Source of the DNA: Alphaproteobacteria bacterium
Lineage (GTDB): Bacteria; Pseudomonadota; Alphaproteobacteria; Acetobacterales; Acetobacteraceae
Assembly (NCBI GenBank): GCA_026400845.1
Contig: JAPLOH010000111.1
Location: 17,241 to 49,890 of the forward strand
DNA length: 32,650 nt
Direction of reading: 5' to 3'
This document shows, piece by piece, positions 26,076-32,650 of the stretch. Made by a program: the position numbers and the translations under genes. The notes under the pieces were generated by a model that saw only the letters and a program-made list of their open reading frames with translations, made no database searches and had not been told where the DNA came from. Every line of letters starts with the position of its first letter. Position 1 is the first letter of the stretch.

Positions 26076-26699
26076 ATGCCGCCGCTTGCGATGTTGGCGA
26101 CCGTGGCCGCGATGTGGCTGGTGGCGGTGGTGATACCGGGCCCGAATTTCTTCGCCGTCGCCCGCATGGCCGCACTACGCTCTCGGCGCGAGGCGCTGGT
26201 GACGGTTTCGGCGCTCGGGCTCGGCAGCACCGCCTGGGCGCTGGCCGGGCTGTTCGGCATCCAGGCGCTGTTCGCCCTCGCCCCCTGGCTCTACAGCGGG
26301 TTGAAACTGGCGGGCGGCGCCTATCTCTGCTGGGTGGGTGCCCGCATCATCCGCGGCAGTTTCCGCCCAGCAGGGGAGGGGGCGATCGCCGATGAGGGGG
26401 CGGCGTTCCTTGTCGGGCTGCTCACCAGCCTGTCCAACCCGAAATCGGCGCTGCTGGTGGCCAGCTTGTTCACCGCCGTATTGCCCCCCGGCGCCCCGCT
26501 ATCGGTCGGGCTGGTGACGGTGGCGGAGATGGTGGCGATATCGTTGCTCTGGTATGGGCTGCTCGCCATGGTCATTTCGGCCCCACCGGTCGCATCGCTG
26601 TTCCGCCGGCTGCGGCGCTGGATTGATCGCGGCGCCGGTGCCATTTTCATCGCCTTTGGCGGCCGTCTCGCCGCCGGGACTCTGCTGGAGCACGTATGA
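26076..26699 (+). CDS. LysE family translocator
   Basis: The 207-residue inner-membrane protein has about six hydrophobic segments and the LysE/RhtB hallmarks VVIPGPNFFAVARMA near the N-terminus, LKLAGGAYLCWVGARII, and GLLTSLSNPKSALLVASLF. Family members export amino acids or related metabolites; the substrate is unknown. The ATG at 26076 is preceded by CAGGAG at good spacing. An ATG at 26049 is also in frame but would overlap the hemW start codon. The stop is spanned by a further ATG (ATGA at 26696), which opens a 14-codon frame leading into ccmF. Confidence 0.87.
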   Translation: MPPLAMLATVAAMWLVAVVIPGPNFFAVARMAALRSRREALVTVSALGLGSTAWALAGLFGIQALFALAPWLYSGLKLAGGAYLCWVGARIIRGSFRPAGEGAIADEGAAFLVGLLTSLSNPKSALLVASLFTAVLPPGAPLSVGLVTVAEMVAISLLWYGLLAMVISAPPVASLFRRLRRWIDRGAGAIFIAFGGRLAAGTLLEHV

Positions 26700-26740
26700 G
26701 CGAAACCGCCACCGCCCCGTCATCGGTCACCCCATGTTGA
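26696..26740 (+). other. Possible 14-codon leader bridging lysE and ccmF
   Basis: An ATG overlapping the LysE-family stop opens MSETATAPSSVTPC and stops at 26740, seven bases inside ccmF, whose ATG lies at 26734 in another frame. Ribosomes finishing it would end at the ccmF start. It may serve only for coupling, or be the remnant of a lost upstream gene; it may also be chance. Confidence 0.3.
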
Positions 26741-28704
26741 TCGAACTCGGGCATTTCGCGCTGATCCTGGCGCTGGTGGTCGCTCTCTGCCAGGCCACGC
26801 TCCCGCTGATCGGCGCGTCCCGGCGCCATGGTGGCTGGATGGCGTTCGCCGACATGGCGGCGATGGTGCAGTTCGCGCTGGTTGGCATCGCCTTCGCAGC
26901 CCTGATGCACGCCTACATCGCGTCGGACTTTACGGTGATCAACGTCGCCCGCAACTCCCATACCGACAAGCCGCTGCTCTATAAAATCGCCGGCGTCTGG
27001 GGGAACCACGAGGGCTCCATGCTCCTGTGGGTGCTGATCCTCGCTTTGTGCGGCGCCGCTGTGGCGGCCTTTGGCGGACGGTTGCCGGCGAGCCTGAAGG
27101 CCCGCGTGCTGGCGGTACAGGGGATGACCGGTTGTGGCTTCCTCGCCTTCATCCTGCTGACCTCCAACCCCTTCCTGCGCACCGACAGCCCGCCGCTGAA
27201 CGGCGAGGGGCTCAACCCGGTCTTGCAGGACCCCGGGCTCGCCTTCCATCCGCCGTTCCTCTACCTCGGCTATGTCGGCTCCTCCGTCGCCTTCGCCTTC
27301 GCCGTGGCCGCCCTGATCGAAGGCCGCGTCGATGCCGCCTGGGCCCGCTGGGTGCGCCCCTGGGCGCTCGCCTCCTGGGCGATGCTGACGCTCGGCATCG
27401 CGCTCGGCTCCTGGTGGGCCTACTACACGCTCGGCTGGGGCGGCTGGTGGTTCTGGGACCCGGTCGAGAACGCCTCCTTCATGCCCTGGCTGCTCGGCAC
27501 CGCGCTGATCCACTCCGCCATCGTGGTCGAAAAGCGCGACGCCCTGAAAAGCTGGACCGTGCTGCTCGCCATCGTCACCTTCGCGCTCTCATTGGTCGGC
27601 ACCTTCCTGGTACGTTCGGGCGTGCTGACCTCCGTCCACGCCTTCGCGGTGGACCCCGAGCGCGGGCTGTTCATCCTGGTCCTGCTGATCGCCGCGATCG
27701 GCGGCTCACTCACCCTCTACGCCATCCGCGCCCCCGCGATGCAGGCCGGCGGGCTGTTCGCCCCGGTGTCGCGCGAAGGGGCGCTGGTGCTGAACAATTT
27801 GTTGCTCGCTACCGCCACCGCCACCGTTTTCCTCGGTACCCTCTACCCCCTGGCGCTCGATCTGATGACCGGAGAGAAAATCTCGGTCGGTCCCCCCTTC
27901 TTCAACAAGACCTTCGGCCCCCTGATGGTCCCCGTGCTGGTCGCCATGGCCGCCGGCCCGCTGATGGGCTGGAAACGGGCCGATCTGCTGGGCGCCCTGC
28001 AGCGCCTGTGGGCCGCCTTCGCGATCGCCGGCCTGGTCGTGCTGGTCGGCCTCTATCTCACCTTCGGCGGCCCGGTGATGGCGGTGTTCGGCTTCGGCCT
28101 CGCCGCCTGGACCGCGGTTGGTGCCCTCGTCGAATGGGCCGAGCGCATCGCCCTGTTCCGCACCTCCGCCGCCAATTCCTTCCGCCGCGCCCGCAACCTC
28201 CCCCGCGCCGCCTGGGGCTCCACCCTCGCCCATCTCGGCATGGGCATCACGGTGGCCGGCATTTCCGCCTCCGCCTATGAGCGCGAGCAGATCGACATCC
28301 TCGCCATCGGCGCCTCCATGCGCCTCGGTGCCTATGACGTCCGGCTCGATGCCATGACCAGGGAACAAGGCCCCAACTACACCGCCGATGACGCCACCAT
28401 CTCCGTGCTGAAAGACGGCGCGGTCGTCGCCGTGATGCACCCCCAGCGCCGCTTCTTCCCACTCCAGAAACAGACCACCAGCCAGACCGCCATCCGCTCC
28501 AGCCTGTTCGCCGACCTCTACCTCGCCCTCGGCGAGCCCGACGGCAAAGGCGGCTGGACCGTGCGGGCCTATTGGAAACCGCTGATTTCCTGGATCTGGT
28601 CCGGCGCCCTGGTGATGGCGCTCGGCGCCGGGATCAGCCTGTCGGACCGTCGCTGGCGCGTCGCCGCCGCCGCACGGCGGGCGGCCCAGGGGGCGCGCGC
28701 GTGA
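26734..28704 (+). CDS. ccmF: Cytochrome c-type biogenesis protein CcmF (haem lyase subunit)
   Basis: The 656-residue polytopic protein of the haem handling family attaches haem to apocytochrome c together with CcmH and CcmI. It has the WWD motif in GWGGWWFWDPVENASFMPW. Haem-coordinating histidines lie in the surrounding segments (for example NHEGSMLLW and LAFHPPFLYLGYVG). A periplasmic domain lies near the C-terminus, before the last helix. The ATG at 26734 gives the family N-terminus MLIELGHFALILAL. The frame is open upstream through the LysE-family gene but is not similar there. The usual upstream partner ccmE is absent from this position; ccmABCDE must lie elsewhere. Confidence 0.96.
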   Translation: MLIELGHFALILALVVALCQATLPLIGASRRHGGWMAFADMAAMVQFALVGIAFAALMHAYIASDFTVINVARNSHTDKPLLYKIAGVWGNHEGSMLLWVLILALCGAAVAAFGGRLPASLKARVLAVQGMTGCGFLAFILLTSNPFLRTDSPPLNGEGLNPVLQDPGLAFHPPFLYLGYVGSSVAFAFAVAALIEGRVDAAWARWVRPWALASWAMLTLGIALGSWWAYYTLGWGGWWFWDPVENASFMPWLLGTALIHSAIVVEKRDALKSWTVLLAIVTFALSLVGTFLVRSGVLTSVHAFAVDPERGLFILVLLIAAIGGSLTLYAIRAPAMQAGGLFAPVSREGALVLNNLLLATATATVFLGTLYPLALDLMTGEKISVGPPFFNKTFGPLMVPVLVAMAAGPLMGWKRADLLGALQRLWAAFAIAGLVVLVGLYLTFGGPVMAVFGFGLAAWTAVGALVEWAERIALFRTSAANSFRRARNLPRAAWGSTLAHLGMGITVAGISASAYEREQIDILAIGASMRLGAYDVRLDAMTREQGPNYTADDATISVLKDGAVVAVMHPQRRFFPLQKQTTSQTAIRSSLFADLYLALGEPDGKGGWTVRAYWKPLISWIWSGALVMALGAGISLSDRRWRVAAAARRAAQGARA

Positions 28705-29240
28705 CCCCGCGCCGCCTCCTCACCTTGCTGCCCCTTGCCGTCTTCCTTGCGGTGGCCATCTACTTCGCCCTCGCCTTGCGGCCGGAGCGCGATACCCAGG
28801 CGCTGCCCTCGGCCATGATCGACAAGCCCGTGCCGGTGTTCGACCTGCCGTCCCTCGCCGACGGCCCCAACCTCAGCCAAGCTGCCGCGGCGGGCGAGGT
28901 GGTGGTGATCAACTACTTCGCCTCCTGGTGCGTGCCCTGCCGCATCGAGCACCCCGTGCTGATGGCGCTCAAGGCCCAAAAGATCACGCTGTGGGGCATC
29001 GCCTACAAGGATAAGCCCGAGGATTCCCGCAAATTCCTCGCCCAGTCCGGTGACCCCTACACCCGCATCGGTGTCGATCGCGACGGCCGAATTGGCTTCG
29101 ATTTCGGCGTCTACGGCGTGCCGGAAACCTACGTGATCGATCGCGCCGGCCATATCCGCAAGCGCTTCGTCGGCCCGCTCAGCCGCGAGATCGCCGAGCA
29201 CGAACTGCTCCCCCTGGTCCGCGCGCTGGCCAAGCCATGA
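28701..29240 (+). CDS. ccmG: Thiol:disulfide interchange protein CcmG/DsbE
   Basis: The 179-residue membrane-anchored thioredoxin has a hydrophobic anchor at about residues 5-25. A periplasmic domain carries the active site WCVPC in [15 protein letters not shown]. The conserved [21 protein letters not shown] follows, with the cis-proline VPET. It reduces the haem-binding cysteines of apocytochrome c. The GTG start overlaps the ccmF stop as GTGA and its own stop overlaps ccmH as ATGA, so the three genes are coupled. Confidence 0.95.
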   Translation: MTPRRLLTLLPLAVFLAVAIYFALALRPERDTQALPSAMIDKPVPVFDLPSLADGPNLSQAAAAGEVVVINYFASWCVPCRIEHPVLMALKAQKITLWGIAYKDKPEDSRKFLAQSGDPYTRIGVDRDGRIGFDFGVYGVPETYVIDRAGHIRKRFVGPLSREIAEHELLPLVRALAKP

Positions 29241-29683
29241 AGGCGCTGCTCGCCCTGCTGCTGCTTCTCGCGCTCCCCGCTTTGGCGGTGGAGCCCAATG
29301 AGCGGCTGGCCGACCCCGCGCTCGAGGCCCGCGCCCGCACCCTCAGCCGCGGCCTGCGCTGCCTGGTGTGCCGCAACGAATCAATCGACGAATCCCACGC
29401 CGATCTCGCGCATGACGTCCGCGTGCTGCTGCGCGAACGCCTCCTCGCCGGCGACAGCGACGCCGCCGCGATCCGCTTCATCACCGACCGCTACGGCGAT
29501 TTCGTGCTGCTGGAACCGCCGCTGAAAACCTCGACGATGGTGCTGTGGATGGCACCGCCGGCGCTGCTGGTGGTCGCTTTCGGCGGCGTGCTGCTGACCG
29601 CACGCCGCCGCCGCGCCCCGCCCGCACCGCCCACCGCCGAGGAACAGGCGCGGCTCGATGCGCTGCTGAAGGGCCAGGAGTGA
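29237..29683 (+). CDS. ccmH: Cytochrome c-type biogenesis protein CcmH (CycL)
   Basis: The 148-residue protein has a signal peptide (hydrophobic 3-17), then the redox motif [11 protein letters not shown] with its Cxx[17 protein letters not shown] follows, then a single membrane helix at about residues 96-120 and a short charged tail. It holds or reduces apocytochrome for haem attachment. The length fits the short alphaproteobacterial CcmH without the TPR part, which is normally supplied by a separate ccmI gene. That gene follows, sharing one base (TGATG). Confidence 0.95.
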   Translation: MKALLALLLLLALPALAVEPNERLADPALEARARTLSRGLRCLVCRNESIDESHADLAHDVRVLLRERLLAGDSDAAAIRFITDRYGDFVLLEPPLKTSTMVLWMAPPALLVVAFGGVLLTARRRRAPPAPPTAEEQARLDALLKGQE

Positions 29684-30452
29684 TGCTGATCACCGCCTGC
29701 GCCCTGCTGCTGCTCGCCACTCGTGCCGCTGATCTGGCCGCTGCTGCGCGCCCGCGCCGGCTCCACCGCCGCGCCCGCTCAGGCGGTCTACCGCGACCAG
29801 CTGGCCGAACTGGACCAGGACCTCGCCCGCAACGCCATCTCCGCCGAGGACGCCGCCGCCGCCCGCGCGGAAATCTCCCGCCGCCTGCTCGCCGCCAGCA
29901 CCAGCGAGACCCCCTTGCCCGAGCGGGCGGCAAGCCCGGTGATGGCCGCCCTGGTCGCCGCCCTGGTGATCGCCGGCGGCGCGGCCGGCTATCTCGTGCT
30001 CGGCGCCCCCTTCTCCCAGGTGCAACCGCCGCCGCCCGACGAAGCCTCCCACCCGCATGGAGACCGATCAGGACAACGCCGATGGCTGGATGCAGCTCGG
30101 CCGCGCCTGGCTGATGCTGGGCGAGACCGATAAATCGACCGCCGCCTACGCCCGCGCCACGGCGCTTCGCCCTGGCGACGTCGAGGCCCCGTTGCAGGAG
30201 CTCGCCGCCCTGCTCGACGCGACGCCAATGGGCGTGAACCTGCCGCCGCGCGCCCTTGCCCTGGTCGGCATCGTCACCCCGCTTGCCAACGACCGGCCGG
30301 AGGCGCTGTGGTATCTCGGCCTCGCCGCCGCCCGCCTCGGCAACCGCACAATCGCGCTCGACTACTGGGAGCGCCTGCTGCCGATGCTGCCGGCCGAGGG
30401 GGAGGAGCGCGGGCTGGTGGAAAACGCGATCAAGGCGCTCCGCGGCGGCTGA
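29683..30452 (+). pseudogene. ccmI: ccmI, interrupted by two frameshifts
   Basis: CcmI is the membrane-bound TPR protein that presents apocytochrome c to the haem lyase. Three pieces in successive frames match its layout. Piece one begins at ATG 29683 ([12 protein letters not shown]). Piece two, from about 29720 to 30045, gives PLIWPLLRARAG, then QAVYRDQLAELDQDLARNAIS, and a second membrane helix (about 29940-30005). Piece three, about 30050-30452, gives METDQDNADGWMQLGRAW and the TPR repeats. Both shifts move the frame by one extra base. Removing the A at 29719 restores LLLLALVPLIWPLLR, exactly the expected N-terminus. The second break, near 30035-30057, may also hide a small deletion, since the linker there is short. 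It is either a real pseudogene or a double sequence error. Confidence 0.8.
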
Positions 30453-30495
30453 ACGCCGCCTTCCCGCCAATATTCAATTCTGAAAGAACAATCGC

Positions 30496-30513
30496 GCGCG
30501 GAAGCCCCCGCGC
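30496..30513 (-). terminator. Weak hairpin after the minus-strand hypothetical gene
   Basis: Arms GCGCGG (30496-30501) and CCGCGC (30508-30513) enclose a six-base loop. Read on the minus strand it follows the stop at 30521 by seven bases and is followed by GATTGTTCTTTC, a loose T-rich tail. It may end transcription of the hypothetical gene. It is weak and could be chance in GC-rich DNA. Confidence 0.3.
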
Positions 30514-30520
30514 ATCGCCG

Positions 30521-30886
30521 TCAGGCATTGCCGGTTCGCAAGCCTCCAAACATCGAGAAACCGCCAGGCGGTCCGTGCACCAGCGCGCCGAACCGCACGC
30601 CGCTGTCCGACGAATCCGCTTCAGGCGCGCGCGCATGCCGTCCCGGCAATAGCCGTCCGGCGCGCCACGGCGCGGGGACGGCAACCCATTCCACATACGG
30701 CTCCGTCGCCATCTCCGCGTCCGCGGCCGCCCGCAGCACCACCGACGTCATCCCCGGCGCCGTCACCGCGCGCGGCCGCGCTCTGGCGACGCCCAGCAAG
30801 GCGGCCAGCAGCGCGCGCAGCATCCCGCCCATCAGGGCGGCAATGCCGTTCGCGGCAGTCCAGGGATGGGTCGGCGCTGGGGTCAT
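30521..30886 (-). CDS. Hypothetical protein, 121 residues
   Basis: I do not recognise this protein. It has an alanine/leucine-rich hydrophobic stretch at about residues 14-34 (possible membrane helix or signal), then a polar region ending in GPPGGFSMFGGLRTGNA. Third codon positions are mostly G or C, as in real genes here. A near-consensus promoter lies 34 bases upstream on the same strand, and GGAGTGA precedes the ATG. Both are better evidence than the protein itself. It converges with ccmI. A non-coding transcript from the same promoter is the alternative. Confidence 0.45.
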   Translation of the reverse strand: MTPAPTHPWTAANGIAALMGGMLRALLAALLGVARARPRAVTAPGMTSVVLRAAADAEMATEPYVEWVAVPAPWRAGRLLPGRHARAPEADSSDSGVRFGALVHGPPGGFSMFGGLRTGNA

Positions 30887-30919
30887 ACGGATATCGTCAC
30901 TCCAAATGTCTCTCCAGAA

Positions 30920-30948
30920 AATATAGATAACTCACGCGTTAATTGCAA
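30920..30948 (-). promoter_or_regulatory. Near-consensus sigma70-type promoter
   Basis: On the minus strand TTGCAA (30948-30943) is followed after exactly 17 bases by TATATT (30925-30920). It sits in an A/T-rich island unusual for this window and points toward the start at 30886. This is the best-matching promoter I found in the window. Confidence 0.55.
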
Positions 30949-30992
30949 GCCCAATCTCACAGGTTCGGCGGAAAAAATATCCTGGCCGCCAC

Positions 30993-31022
30993 CGGGCAGG
31001 TCGAAGGCGGGCAGGTCGAAGG
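30993..31022 (+). repeat. Perfect tandem duplication of 15 bases
   Basis: CGGGCAGGTCGAAGG occurs twice head to tail (30993-31007 and 31008-31022). The second copy runs into the left arm of the inverted-repeat element. It is a simple recent duplication. Confidence 0.85.
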
Positions 31023-31181
31023 AAGGAAGTGTTTTCACCACCCGCTGCGCTAGAGACACAGAGAAGGGGAGAAGACAGAAGATGACGGGCTTCACCACCA
31101 GCCGACATACCGCGCTTCCTTCCCTTCTCCCTGCCTCTGTGCCTCTAGCGAAGCGGGTGGTGAAACCTCTTTCTTGCTTCG
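31017..31181. repeat. CACAGAG-family inverted-repeat element without nuclease gene (MITE-like)
   Basis: Two 58-base arms (31017-31074 and 31124-31181) are inverted copies with about 49 matching positions, separated by 49 bases. The inner 42 bases of each arm match at 37 positions. The arm core reads TTTCACCACCCGCTTCGCT, then AGAGGCACAGAGG and CAGGGAGA. This is the end sequence of the GxxExxY element with ten extra bases (CCGCTTCGCT) after CACCAC. As there, the left arm ends in a GGGGAGA ribosome-like site with an ATG shortly after (31082). It looks like an internally deleted relative of the cassette at 12901-13380. A transcript would form a long hairpin. Confidence 0.72.
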
Positions 31182-31243
31182 CGCCCTTCTTGCCCCCCCC
31201 CTTCTTGCACCCGCGCCGCCGCCGGTGCACCGTTCGGGCATGA
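31082..31243 (+). other. Small open frame inside the inverted-repeat element, overlapping the amidase start
   Basis: An ATG 8 bases after the left arm, with GGGGAG upstream, opens 53 codons (MTGFTTSRHTALPS...) and ends in a TGA overlapping the amidase ATG as ATGA. The product is Pro/Arg-rich and has no recognisable domain. The frame also spans a nine-C run at 31193-31201 flanked by direct repeats CCCTTCTTGC (31184-31193 and 31199-31208). It may let ribosomes reach the amidase start, or be chance. Confidence 0.25.
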
Positions 31244-32580
31244 CCACTTTGCATCAGGCCGCCGCCGACCTCGCCTCCGGCGCAACCACCTCCCGCGATC
31301 TCGTCGAGCAATGCCTCGCCCGCATCGTCGACCCCGCCGGCGAGGGCGCCCGCGCCTTCACCAAGGTGCACGCCGACCAGGCGCGCGCCCAGGCCGCCGC
31401 GATGGACACGCTGCGCGCCGCCAATCGCGCCCCCGGCCCCTTCGCCGGCATCCCCATCGCGGTGAAAGACCTGTTCGACCTCGCCGGCGAACCCACCCAA
31501 GCCGGCTCAAAAGTCCTCGCCGACGCGCCGCCCGCCGCCGCCAACGCCCCCCTCATCCAGCGCATGCTCGATGCCGGGTTCGTCATCCTCGGCCGCACCA
31601 ACATGACCGAGTTCGCCTTCTCCGGCCTCGGCATCAACCCGCATTACGGCACCCCCGCCAGCCCGTGGGATCGCGCCAATCGCCGCATCCCCGGTGGCTC
31701 CTCCTCCGGCACTGCCGTCGCCGTCGCCGATGGCATGGCCATCGCCGGGCTCGGCACCGATACCGGCGGCTCCTGCCGCATCCCCGCCGCCATGTGCGGC
31801 ATCGTCGGCTACAAGCCCACCGCGCGGCGCGTGCCCATCACCGGCGTGCTGCCGCTCTCCACCAGCCTCGATTCCATCGGCCCGCTCGGCAACTCCGTCG
31901 CCTGCTGCGCCGCCATCGACGCCATCCTCGCCGGCGAACCTGTCACCACCCTCCACCCCACCCCCATCAAGGGCCTGCGCCTCGCCGTCCCGCAAAACTA
32001 CTTCCTCGACGGACTCGACGGCGCCGTCGCCAGCACCTTCGACACCGCGCTCCGCCGCCTCGCCGCCGCCGGCGCCCACATCATCCCCACCCGCTTCCCG
32101 GAAATCGACGAAATCGCCCCCGCCAACGCCAAAGGCGGCTTCTCCGCCGCCGAAGCCTTCGCCTGGCATCGCGACCTCCTCGCCCGCGACGAAGCCAACT
32201 ACGACCCCCGCGTCTCCTCCCGCATCAAACGCGGCGCCACCATGCTCGCCGCCGACTACGTCGACCTCATCGCGTTGCGCGCCGACATCATCGCCCGCTT
32301 CAACGCCGCCACCCAAGACTACGACGCCATCCTCTCCCCAACCTGCCCCCTCCTGCCGCCGCGCATCGCCGATCTCGCCGAGGAAGCCGCCTACACCACC
32401 GCCAACTCGCTGCAACTGCGCAACCCCACCGTGATGAACTTCCTCGACCGCTGCTCCATCAGCCTGCCCGCCAACCGCCCCGGCGAAGCCCCGGTCGGGC
32501 TGATGGTCACCGGTGAAACCATGGGCGACTCCCGCCTGTTCCGCATCGCGGCCGGCATCGAAGCCACACTGGCGGCCTGA
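31240..32580 (+). CDS. Amidase signature family protein
   Basis: The 446-residue hydrolase has the Ser-cisSer-Lys triad. K76 is in GIPIAVKDLFD, the cis-serine S154 in PGGSSSGTAVAVADG, and the nucleophile S178 in GTDTGGSCRIPAA. The 24-residue spacing between the serines is that of GatA-type amidases. The length and single-gene setting suggest a stand-alone amidase rather than the GatA subunit, because gatB and gatC are absent; the substrate is unknown. The ATG at 31240 gives the normal N-terminus; its ribosome site is poor, and it lies directly after the inverted-repeat element. The C-terminal part is complete. Confidence 0.88.
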   Translation: MTTLHQAAADLASGATTSRDLVEQCLARIVDPAGEGARAFTKVHADQARAQAAAMDTLRAANRAPGPFAGIPIAVKDLFDLAGEPTQAGSKVLADAPPAAANAPLIQRMLDAGFVILGRTNMTEFAFSGLGINPHYGTPASPWDRANRRIPGGSSSGTAVAVADGMAIAGLGTDTGGSCRIPAAMCGIVGYKPTARRVPITGVLPLSTSLDSIGPLGNSVACCAAIDAILAGEPVTTLHPTPIKGLRLAVPQNYFLDGLDGAVASTFDTALRRLAAAGAHIIPTRFPEIDEIAPANAKGGFSAAEAFAWHRDLLARDEANYDPRVSSRIKRGATMLAADYVDLIALRADIIARFNAATQDYDAILSPTCPLLPPRIADLAEEAAYTTANSLQLRNPTVMNFLDRCSISLPANRPGEAPVGLMVTGETMGDSRLFRIAAGIEATLAA

Positions 32581-32615
32581 CACCCGCGCTGCTTGGCGCG
32601 GAGGGAAAGCAAGGT

Positions 32616-32630
32616 GGGGGCGCTGCCCCC
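32616..32630. terminator. GC hairpin after the amidase gene
   Basis: GGGGGC-GCT-GCCCCC forms a strong short stem 36 bases after the amidase stop, followed by GACCCCCGCCAGGGG, which can form a second small stem. There is no T-run, so it may be a rho-dependent pause, or part of a GC-rich intergenic repeat, rather than a classic terminator. Confidence 0.35.
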
Positions 32631-32650
32631 CGACCCCCGCCAGGGGCCGA

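Noticed and set aside
31311-32516. 401-codon plus-strand frame inside the amidase gene
   Set aside because: Arg/His/Pro-rich shadow of the amidase in another frame, with no domain.
31240-32580. Amidase as GatA of the tRNA amidotransferase
   Set aside because: No gatB or gatC is adjacent and the protein is shorter than typical GatA; a stand-alone amidase is the safer call.

Overview
The window is high-GC DNA that is almost entirely coding. It comes from an alphaproteobacterium, most likely an Acetobacteraceae/Rhodospirillales-type chromosome. That assignment is an inference from gene content and order (miaB-phoH-ybeY-corC; purMN opposite a CDP-alcohol transferase-hdaA-ppk-ppx block; a 52-residue aa3-type cytochrome oxidase subunit IV; a Caulobacter-like sugar-acid dehydratase), not from a marker gene. 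Neighbouring genes very often share a 4-nt ATGA/GTGA/TTGA stop-start overlap. I used this as evidence for starts and as a test for damaged junctions.

Layout. 1-3465 (minus): a cation diffusion facilitator, then a BtuF/BtuC/BtuD-like importer and the 5' end of a TonB-type gene, all chained by 4-nt overlaps. 3581-8214 (minus): miaB-phoH-ybeY-corC followed by a lipoprotein with two retropepsin-type DTGA motifs, where many relatives carry lnt. 8359-10511 (minus): an acyltransferase, sufE, and an SDR protein that lacks the catalytic tyrosine. 10565-15472 (plus): an NTF2-like protein, then a sugar-acid catabolic set (IlvD/Edd-type dehydratase, SDR dehydrogenase, FAH-family hydrolase) interrupted by a small inverted-repeat element. 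15487-18808: a PMT_2-type glycosyltransferase, the tiny oxidase subunit IV, and purMN. 18953-24054 (plus): CDP-alcohol transferase, hdaA, ppk, ppx. Then tRNA-Leu(GAG), lipB, hemW, a LysE-family exporter, ccmF-ccmG-ccmH and a frameshifted ccmI (to 30452). 30453-31239 is a non-core stretch with one hypothetical gene, a near-consensus promoter and a second inverted-repeat element. An amidase (31240-32580) closes the window.

The least ordinary part is a pair of related inverted-repeat elements. The first (about 12901-13380) has 34-bp inverted ends built on CACAGAG and encloses a complete GxxExxY-family protein with a PD-(D/E)xK-like residue pattern; the gene's Shine-Dalgarno lies inside the left repeat. 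The second (31017-31181) has longer arms of the same family, each with a 10-nt insert (CCGCTTCGCT or a one-base variant), and no nuclease gene. It looks like an internally deleted, MITE-like relative. Other points worth checking are two same-direction frameshifts in ccmI, an abnormal ppk 3' end that one extra G would repair, a decayed unknown gene directly beside the first element, and the unusual CDF-importer-TonB gene chain.
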